The notes under the pieces: model-generated
Told to the model about the DNA's origin: nothing
Database searches by the model: none
Seen by the model: only the letters and a program-made list of their open reading frames with translations
NCBI GenBank assembly: GCA_025617745.1
Contig: CM046868.1
Coordinates: forward strand, 18,976,615-19,040,614
Direction: 5' to 3'
Origin: Heliocidaris erythrogramma
Taxonomy: Eukaryota > Echinodermata > Echinoidea > Camarodonta > Echinometridae
Length of the DNA stretch: 64,000 nt
Made by a program: the position numbers and the translations under genes
Shown: one piece after another, positions 55,935-64,000 of the stretch
How positions within the stretch are numbered: the stretch's first letter is position 1
How the letters are laid out: each line of letters begins with the position of its first letter

Positions 55935-56062
55935 TAGAAGATTTGTAATTCCGATGGTTAGTTGATCCGAAGGTTTATTAAATGAAACGGGTCTATAATT
56001 CCGAATATTATATAGAATCTATTTATTTTCGGAATCACGAATCTTAGAAAAATCGAATGTTA
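55935..56062. repeat. TTCGTAATTCCGAA-type inverted repeat, copy 1
   Basis: TTTGTAATTCCGATGGTTAG and CTATAATTCCGAAT, with TTTTCGGAATCACGAATCTT on the other strand. Related to 60,850-61,025 and 61,785-61,850. Confidence 0.55.
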
Positions 56063-56104
56063 TGAAAGCGAATACTCACCCCTACCCCCCCCCCCCCGCT
56101 AATT

Positions 56105-56225
56105 ATTGATAATTATTGAGGTCTGGGGACCATCAGAAAGGGCCCTACTCGGATTCTAACAGGAGTAGTTGTATAAACAAGAAGACGAGAGAACTTACCA
56201 CTAGACCAACTCGCATCTCACGGGC
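56105..56225 (-). mobile_element. Degenerate tRNA-like SINE head
   Basis: Minus strand: GCGAGTTGGTCTAGTGGTAA (A box, about 56,213-56,194), later GTTAGAATCCGAGTAGGG (B-box-like). The spacing is longer than in a tRNA. Old and poorly preserved. Confidence 0.4.
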
Positions 56226-58029
56226 AGACCCTGAACCATTCAGAATGGTTGTTCTAATTTGCTTTACAATTTGCAATTTGATTGCAACTTTCTTGCAACA
56301 CCCAATTATATTAATTAATCATCCAATCGTATGACGTCAGAGACACATTCTATCAAATCTCCTCTTAAAAGTAACATTCCTGAAGAGATTTTGATGTTTC
56401 TATTTCCAAGGCTGCCCGATAACGCTGCGTGAATTTTTCGTCATTTGGAGGGAGATTTGGGGTGGGTTGTTTATGTTTATGTTTTATTTTGTCTTTTGTT
56501 TTCTGCATGTTAGGTTTTCACTTGTCATCAAATTTGGTGAGATACCCCCGCCCCCCCCCCCCAAAAAAAAAGGGAGAAGATGTTCTACATGTAGACGATC
56601 CTTCGTATGTACAGCCTTACTTTAACCTCTACTAAACCAAGAGCATTCCCCGAATTGTCATCCAATATAGTTTTTGTTTTGTTTTGCTTTTTAGATCTAG
56701 ATTTTACTTCATTTCATTTTCATTTTTAAAGTAATAATTGTGCAGTAAACAGTGTAAAAATAATTGACAACGAAACTAAGTGCAGAAACATTTCCAACCA
56801 CTGAAAGCAAAATAAAGAGCATTAACATTTGAGTTGTATAAAAGAAAATAATAACAACAGAGAAGAATACATTAAAGTAATTATATGAAAATGAGACTGA
56901 AAACAGAGACTATCAACATGATCAAAGAAGCAGAGCTTGTATAAACGCCGGTCCCTGGTTGTCACGTCTACTCATGCCGTCGGCTTTAGCACCCCCCCCC
57001 CCCTCATTTTCCCTTTAAAAGGTCCCCCAGTCGGGGACCCCTATTTAGCCCATGGACCAAACTCTGTCAAGAGGAAGTGATTATGTCATGTATGTTATGC
57101 ATTACAAACTATAATAAAAGTGACATAACATTTTCTGACCCTAAAAGTAGGGTCATTTTCCTCAAAAAACGCCATGGATCGATATTGGGAGCAAATCCCA
57201 ATTGAGCAAAACCAAAGGGTGTAAATTGGCCAAACATTGGGGGTATGTCCTTAGTGCAAAAACAATTTTTGAAATGGTAGTTCCTTCATAGCTCAAATGT
57301 GCTTCATCTAATTTAGTTTAAGCTGATTACTTGTGAGTTTTAGGTTCAATCTTCTTGTTAATATAAGATCATAATTATCTGTAGTCAGTTATTCTCTAGT
57401 CAAAGTTTTGTTGCTTTTTTTCAAAAGTAACACTACATTTCCTAATTTCTTCTCCTTGCTAACTCTGTTTCTCTCTCTCTCTCTCTCTCTGTCCCTTTTC
57501 TGCCCCTCTATTTACATCTTGCTTATTTATCTCTTCCCATATTGAATGTGAAAAAATACGAAGCTGAGAGATTTTCGACAATTTTAGCAAACAGCATTAA
57601 GTGCACGATGATGTATACACCGGACGCTGGGAATCAGTGATATTTGTAATCGCAAATTATATTTGCTGATTGCTGGCTAATTGTTCCTGTTTCCCCAGTT
57701 GTCATAAACACGTCTGAGATACATCCGATTATTTTAATCTGTTCCCGGGCCCTACCCCTAAGAAAAAGGGATTTATCAGATCTGTTTACATAATGTGTGC
57801 ATCGCATTTTATAAATTGTATTTAGATGTCCATTATTAATTATGACGGTGGAGCCAGGAGGGTTTTTTTTTATTCGAGTTGTATAGAAAAATCCATTTAT
57901 ACTTCTTTCACACCCCCCCCCCCCTTTTTTTTTTCTTTTCTGACGTTCGGCCCTCTCTCTGTCATCCTTTATCAGTCTTTCGACCTCCTCTTAGAAGAAG
58001 GATCGTCCATCATGTCCATGCCGGAACCG
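56226..58029. other. Non-coding stretch
   Basis: Poly-C runs at 56,549, 56,992 and 57,913 with repeat-like flanks, and (CT)n at 57,472-57,490. No gene recognised. Confidence 0.4.
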
Positions 58030-58160
58030 TGGATGCCGCTATTCATAAGGACCGCTATTCATAGAAAAACTGCTATTCATTTCACACATAAATAGCGGTC
58101 CTTATGAATAGTTATGAATAGTGGTCTTTATGAATGGAGGTCCTTATGAATAGCGAGGTA
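58030..58160. repeat. Palindromic array of GGTCCTTATGAATAG
   Basis: CGCTATTCATAAGGACC occurs twice facing AAATAGCGGTCCTTATGAATAG, then GTGGTCTTTATGAAT and GGAGGTCCTTATGAATAG. At least six related 15-mers lie within 130 bp, on both strands. Confidence 0.7.
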
Positions 58161-58189
58161 ATTTGTATGGTTTGCTCGCCATTAAGGGC

Positions 58190-58735
58190 CTATCTCCTTG
58201 GCGGAGACGCCGCCGCGACTACCGCGACTGATCAGTCGGGAGGCCAAAAAACTCAAAAACTTAAGGGGGTATCTAATTGGCCTGGAGACTAGGTGGCGAC
58301 CTGGTGGCGACTCGCGTCTCCGCTGGTTGCGAAGACGTCTCCGCGACGTCTTTGCGACATCTCCTGGAGACTAACCGGGTCTCCGGGGAGTCGCGGGAAT
58401 TTTTTTTTTTTTTTTTGAGACTTTTTCCAGTCTCCAGCAGGTCTCGGAGACGTCTCCGCGACGTCACCGCATCGTCGCCGCAACGTCGCCACAACGTATC
58501 CTCAGTCTCCTTGGTCTCCAGCAAGTCTCGGAGACGTCGCGGAGACATGACAGAGACGTCTCTCAAGTCGCGGACAAAATTAGTCTCCGCGACGTCGCCG
58601 CAACTGATGGAGACGTCGCTGAGACGTCTCCGATACCTGCTGGCGACTGGAAAAAGTCTCCAAAAAAATCGAACATGTTTGAATTTCCCGCGACTCCCCG
58701 GGGACCCGGCTAGTCTCCAGTCTAGATCTGAGTTG
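58190..58735. mobile_element. GAGACGTC-rich foldback element
   Basis: About 540 bp in which GAGACGTC, GTCTCCGCGACGTC and GTCTCCAG recur on both strands, giving many alternative hairpins. The flanks CCTGGAGACTAGG (58,280) and CTAGTCTCCAGTC (58,709) are inverted ends. It is GC-rich in an AT-rich setting. Both strands are open and Arg/Ser-rich, but this reflects the repeat and not a gene. Confidence 0.6.
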
Positions 58736-59230
58736 CAATGTTTTTAATGCACTTAACATTTTGTCCAAGTCAAGGAAGCTACTTGACTTGAGGCTCGTGG
58801 TGCCCCAATCAAAGGGCGAAACTTAGGGGAAAGTGAAAAACGATAAGGAGGGAGAATGAATGGGAGGGGGCAACGCAAAAGAAGAAGAGGATTATACTCA
58901 ATGGCCTTGTTCTCTCGATTTATTAAGGTCGGTGCTACGCCTCCTCCGTCAAACAGAGCCTGTTGGATAATAAATCTCTATCAGCGAAGGTTTTTTTTAA
59001 TCAAAGATGACGGTGGTTTAAGATGGTGAATATGACGAGAGAGAAAATCCATAAAAGTAACCTCATAGAAACGTGCCTTTGACTATTTGCGTGATGCTGC
59101 TCGTGATGAAGAGATTAATAGAAAGGTAAATGAAAGACAAGATGATTATTTCATTAAAATATTTAAACGAAAACACAGACAGATCATTTTGGACAATACT
59201 GTGAACATGTATATATTTAAAAATAGTAAA
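58736..59230. other. Non-coding stretch
   Basis: No gene or repeat recognised on either strand. Confidence 0.4.
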
Positions 59231-59397
59231 AGTTGATCTGTTGTCACACGAAGGAGCAAACGAGGGTTGCGACGTTTCGACCGCTAACTGCTAGTCTTCG
59301 TCAGGCAATGTGGACAATCGCCGCTGCAAGCGCCTATTATAGCGTAAGCTGCGTTCCGAGGGTGCCGGGACTGCCGCCGTGTGACAACAGATCAACT
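59231..59397 (-). mobile_element. 167-bp element with AGTTGATCTGTTGTCACAC ends and a Penelope-type core
   Basis: A 19-bp exact inverted repeat at both ends. On the minus strand, 59,305-59,272 reads CTGACGA, a GAC...GTC stem, then GAAACGTCGC: the third copy of the hammerhead-like layout in this window. Confidence 0.6.
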
Positions 59398-59456
59398 GTT
59401 ACTCTTTTTGTACTACCACGATGATCAACATCTTCCGCACTAATAATGTATATATT

Positions 59457-59544
59457 TTATTATTATTATTATTATTATAATAATAATAATTATTATTATT
59501 ATTATTATTATAATTATACTTATTATTATTATTACTATTATTAA

Positions 59545-59598
<54 letters not shown>

Positions 59599-59600
59599 CA
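59457..59600. repeat. (TTA)n microsatellite
   Basis: Long TTA/ATT array with a few interruptions, directly after the element at 59,231-59,397. The isoleucine-run frame here is an artefact. Confidence 0.9.
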
Positions 59601-60849
59601 TTATATTATCATTATTGACAATTTTGAAGACAGGTTTTAAACTTGTCGCATCCATATTCAACTTTTAATCCTCGTTTGAACTCGTTTTAAGATGTATCCC
59701 CATTAAGTGTCATTATCCAGGACATTAGTATCATCCCTGTCGCTTAATTATCTCCACTAATTACATGTTTAGACAACAACGGCCAATTTGTTTGACTCTT
59801 TTATCGCGCTAATTTTGTTGATGCAAACCACACCGAAAGAAACGTTTTATCTCCCCTCTCTCATCATGTCCATTCAAACAATTCTGTCTTTAGGTAATTA
59901 GCAGCTAGTGTAGCGAGCTAAATTTATGAACGACCCCATGATGATCAACTAGCCTAGGGAAAATCTTATTCCGAAAACAAATTTATCACAATAGGGATTA
60001 AGATTAGACAATATGTTCTATATTTGAATGGAAACATTGATATCCATGAAATCTTTATTCTGGAAAGTCGCATTATTTTGCATCTTCGCATCTTCATTTT
60101 CAGATATATTCTTACCAATCATCTAATCTCTTCTGGAGTATGGTTTTATCATTGTGATGTATCATGTAATCTGTATCCTTTTAGGCTTAATAACTTAATT
60201 GCACCGTATATAGAGAGAAAAAAAGAGAGGGAGAGAGAGAGAGAGAGAGAGAAATGGGGAACATTCCTAAGTAGATAACTCTGAAGAATAAGGTATATAT
60301 TTTTTTAATTTTTACTGGAAACCTATAGTTAATGGTAATGTAAAGTGTGGGTCATGGTCATTGATTGCTAAAAATGTGTTTTACTTGCTGCAGTTAGGTG
60401 CACCTAATCAGTTTCTTGAAATAGCTTTAGAAGTTAAATCAAACGGAATAAAACTGTTTTCTCTTTTAGACACCGTCACATTTTCCCTTTTGGATTTCCA
60501 CTTCGTTATTTTGACTTTTAGCAACAAGAATAAAAAGCCAAATCTGTGAACAGTAAAATTCTTTCCAGTCAATTGAGTGAAACTGCCAAGACACAATTCA
60601 TCGACGACGACGATGACGAATAAATCGTTTTAGAAATTTAGCATGTGATTCTTCAAAAATGCAAGTTCCATAAAGCCAACGCTTCAGTCACTGAATCATT
60701 TTATGCTAAATGTACTTTTATTTTTGATGACCAGACCAATTAACTTTGAATATAAAGATGAGGATACAAGCGACCCAAGTATAGCAGGGGCGTTTATCTT
60801 CTATTTTAGGTTCCTCTTTCTACATACCTTTCCCTCTCTTTCCCGTTTC
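59601..60849. other. Non-coding stretch
   Basis: AT-rich; a (GA)n run at 60,212-60,252. No gene recognised. Confidence 0.4.
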
Positions 60850-61025
60850 CGAAGGTTCATAATTCTGAAGTTTTGTATCTCTCGAAGATTCGTTATTCCG
60901 ACGGTTCGTAATTCCGAAAATGAAATAGGGTTCATATTTCCGAAGGTTCGTAATTCCGAAAAGTTATGCAGGGCTCTATGGTATTTTTGAATTACGAACT
61001 TTATTTCATTTTCGGAATTACGAAC
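60850..61025. repeat. TTCGTAATTCCGAAGG inverted/tandem cluster
   Basis: GGTTCGTAATTCCGAAAATG and GAAGGTTCGTAATTCCGAAA on the plus strand face TTTCGGAATTACGAACCTTC near 61,000. A further relic, GGAATTACGAACCTTCGG, lies at 61,785-61,815. Confidence 0.7.
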
Positions 61026-61077
61026 CTTCGAAGTAATCAGGCGCTTAGCCAGGCGGTTTTTTTTTCTGGGACACACC

Positions 61078-61210
61078 GTACAGTGCAACATTGCGTCCAA
61101 ATAATTGAAAGTAGTCAGGGCGTCAAACTTTCCGCCTAAAAAGGTGCTACAAGCCGTTTTCTTTCTCTCAAAATTTGATGAAACGTCAAAGCTTTCGCGC
61201 TTCTTCCGGA
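61078..61210 (+). repeat. Single unit of the heparanase-intron satellite
   Basis: Inverse of the ~175-bp unit at 26,690-27,775: ACTTTCCGCCTAAAAAGGTG, AAGCCGTTTTCTTTCTCTC and GAAACGTCAAAGCTTTCGCGC in the same order on the other strand. Confidence 0.8.
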
Positions 61211-61539
61211 AGGGGGGGGGGGACTACCCAGCGGCGTAGCCAAGATTCGTTCAGTAGGGGGTCGCTGGGGCGGGGGCATCGCCTTTCTGTAGGAGGGCAC
61301 ATGAGGCGGTTGTTTGGACCGTTTTGCTGCATGAGGTGGAGGGGTGGATATTGCGACATCGTCATCGTAGTTCTTGGGCGGGAAGTAATTTACATCTTTT
61401 TGTCACTGGAGGCATAATGGGGCAGTAAATGGGGCAGCTTACTACATTGCTGATGGGTCTGGGTTTTTATTGGGACACAGGACACAGGAAATTTGTGGGG
61501 GGGGGGCACGTGCCCCCTCCTCCAGCCCCTCCCCGCGCA

Positions 61540-61645
61540 GTATTGTGTCCAAATAATTGAAAAGCAATCATGGCGTGGAACTAACGTTCCGCCTAAAAAA
61601 AAAGATGCTACGAGCCGTTATCTTTCTCTCAAAAGTTTCTTTGTA
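61540..61645 (+). repeat. Second partial satellite unit
   Basis: GTGTCCAAATAATTGAAAAG, CGTTCCGCCTAAAAAAAAAG and CGAGCCGTTATCTTTCTCTC match the 26.7-27.8 kb satellite in inverse orientation. Poly-G/C repeat sequence (61,200-61,530) separates it from the first unit. Confidence 0.75.
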
Positions 61646-64000
61646 TGTCTGTTATGCTTTGTAAAATGAAAATGAAAAATGAAGAATAATCCTGTATGTT
61701 CTGATTTTGAATCAATAAATAAATGAATTTGAATTTTGTGGGAATAATGCATCAAATTATGAACCCCCGCTGTGGAAAATTTGCGTTTCGGAATTACGAA
61801 CCTTCGGAATTATGAACCTTGGGGAAAAACGAACCTTGGAAAAAACGAGTCCCCCCCCTCCCCCCCCCCCCCCCCCCCCCCCCAGCTATACGTATACGGC
61901 ATGGATTGCTTTCATTATTTATGTGTTGTTTTTTATTCAAGTTTTTGTGATGTTTCACCAACTAATACAATAATGATAAGTTTACAGAATATGTTGTTTT
62001 TCCATAAAGTTTTTTTGGTAACGTTTAACTAACTGATGCAACAAAATCGTTTTTAAAAGAGGTCAATATGACCACGATCAATGACCAGTGATGACCTTGC
62101 GTTTCGATTCCCTGTGTAATTAGGTTAACATTCTCATAGCACAAAGGCACACTAGCGTAACATTCACAAACTTGACAGTTTATACTCTCAAATCTCTCCC
62201 AATATTTGTACAGTCCACCTTACACCATTAGTATCTATTTCTAGCATGGTATGCCCGCTGGGTCAATGATTTTAGGAGGATGTCTCACGTTTCAGCAATC
62301 CAATACAGTCATTTTGGGTCATTTTCTCAAACTTTCATTGTCCTGATGAGGACAGGCACATGCAATCCAACAGCAAACATCGTCTTACACGGACCTTCGG
62401 CGTCGCCACTTTATGCGACGATAAACATGATAAACAAAGATTTCGTTAGTTTTTGCGGATGATAGAATGAGAAATGACAATGGTGCTGTACGCCGTTCTG
62501 AAGTTTCATCCTCATTTTTCTTTTTCTTCTTCTCTTTTTTTTCCTTCTCTTTCTTCTTCTTCTTTGTTTGTTTTGTCGATGTTTTGAGTGAACAGAACAG
62601 ATGGAAAATAAATTGAAGAGGAACAGCACTGGCTTAGAAACAATAAGGCACTTGGGGCACATGACCCTTTTCGAGTGGCGAAATCCCCCAGAAAAATAAG
62701 GGGAAAAGGACAGATTAGAGATGGAATAAAAGTGAGACGGAGAGGCAACGTGAAAAGAAGATACCCCCATCCCCCTCTCACACCAGAAATTGACAAACGG
62801 GTATGAGGTGGGGTGGACTTGATCCCCCAATACAGTAAGTCATTTGTCGACAAGAGATCTTGCAGGTATAGTGTGTCTCATTCTTTCAACCTTTTCCCCT
62901 TCAGTGAAAAAGGTTAGGCGTACGCCCGTTCTATTCTATAAGCTGAATACGCCTGCTCATGCAATGATTATTTCAGTGAAATATAGAAATCAGAAAAATC
63001 GGTTCTTTCATTTAACTGTGGCGTAGCGTTAGTCCAAATATTGAAGGGGCGCCATGGGGCATCAGTTTTAATCGGTGGCTGAAATGCGAACAAACAGTAG
63101 TTGGTGTGGAGGTGTGTCGTATATAGCATCTTCTTATCACATTTTCTTTCCCCCTTATCTTCTCTTTACGAGTTCTCTCTCTCTCTCTCTCTCTCTCCCC
63201 CTCTCTTTCTTTCTTTTCATAGTTCTGACTCCTTTCTAACTTCACCAGAACCCCGCAGCTATGTGACCACTGTGATTTATCTTAATTATCTTGATTATCC
63301 GTTTCAAAACTTTTGGGACTTCGGAATTTGAAAATACAAGTTGGGCATTATCCCCATCCCACACCACACCCCCGTGCTAATTCATCATCAATGTATACGC
63401 AAGACTTTTCCAAATTCCGCAGAGAAAGGTCTTTCATTTTATTTAGTTATTCTCCGAGTTTTTGTTTTTTCACAGACGGCGATAGATTAACCCTTATTGT
63501 ACTGAGAGAGGGGGCCTCGCGCGCCCTCATTCCTCCCGACAAATTTTGCCGCGCATTTCGAACCGCTGCATTTCACGCCTGATTTTTTTTCTTTCAAGTC
63601 TCACGCATATTTTGACACCAAGTTTACATAAATCGGTCATACCGTTGCCAGGTCACTGGGCCTGTTGGTACCTCAGCCCGAAAACGGAGTCTGGGTTTTA
63701 TGTACAAAACGAATGGGAAACTGCATTTCTTCATTTCCCTCTTTCCTTTTACCACCTATAATTTATAATTATCATCTATTCAAACTGAAAATCGGCTCAG
63801 ATAATACTCTGACACAGCAGACAATAAAGTTGAAACACCGGAAAGAAAGATATTCATAAAACAATAGAATAGGCCTACATAAGATTTTTAATCATTTTCA
63901 TTTTTTTTAATAATCATGTTTATAAGGTTTAGAAAGAACTACTTGGATTAAGATTTTATCTCCAAGGCCTTTCTTTACTTGATTTTCGATCAAAATATAT
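61646..64000. other. Non-coding stretch to the window end
   Basis: AT-rich tail ending AATCAATAAATAAATGAATT at 61,720, typical of a retroposon 3' end. Poly-C at 61,851-61,884, a pyrimidine-rich run at 62,515-62,570 and (CT)n at 63,172-63,208. No exon could be supported. Confidence 0.4.

Noticed and set aside
58273..58747. Arg/Ser-rich frames on both strands as an SR-like protein
   Set aside because: Product of the GAGACGTC repeat; equal openness on both strands argues against selection on a protein.

Overview
The window is animal genomic DNA: AT-rich, full of introns, microsatellites, palindromic MITEs and tRNA-derived SINEs, with no bacterial gene organisation. The mix suggests a marine deuterostome, most likely an echinoderm such as a sea urchin. 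The signs are a heparanase-like GH79 gene, an intron-poor foxI gene, Penelope-type and CR1/L2-type retroelement scraps, Harbinger-type DNA transposon remnants, and degenerate CCCTAA repeats. The species call is inference.

Two host genes can be supported, both on the minus strand. The first is a heparanase-like gene. I rebuilt it from ten coding exons between 38,011 and 17,468 whose splice phases all agree; it would encode about 568 residues. It keeps the family's acid/base Glu (in LGNEPN, with the codon split across an intron), but His stands where the family has its catalytic nucleophile Glu. Exon 7 is present twice. The second gene is foxI (51,145 to 50,095): one long exon with a complete forkhead domain that ends at a clean splice donor. 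Its last exon was not found.

Layout. 1-950: decayed open reading frame of a repetitive family with a Cys-rich CXC segment. 950-17,400: mostly non-coding, with SINEs, MITEs, (TAG)n arrays, a telomere-like patch and a 1.4-kb TIR element. 17,468-38,011: heparanase-like gene, its introns loaded with repeats. These include a 3.6-kb palindromic Harbinger-derived compound element around the second exon-7 copy, a ~175-bp tandem satellite and several hairpin MITEs. 38,036-50,040: non-coding, poly-C-bearing dispersed repeats and a LINE 3' fragment. 50,095-51,145: foxI. 51,146-64,000: non-coding, with SINEs, a GAGACGTC-rich foldback sequence, TTCGTAATTCCGAA repeats, a (TTA)n array and more copies of the intronic satellite.

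The most unusual structure is at 20,512-24,392. A recently duplicated heparanase exon is enclosed by two ~1.4-kb inverted arms made of Harbinger deletion derivatives. Each arm still carries convergent TATA boxes and the 5' coding ends of two genes fused tail to tail.
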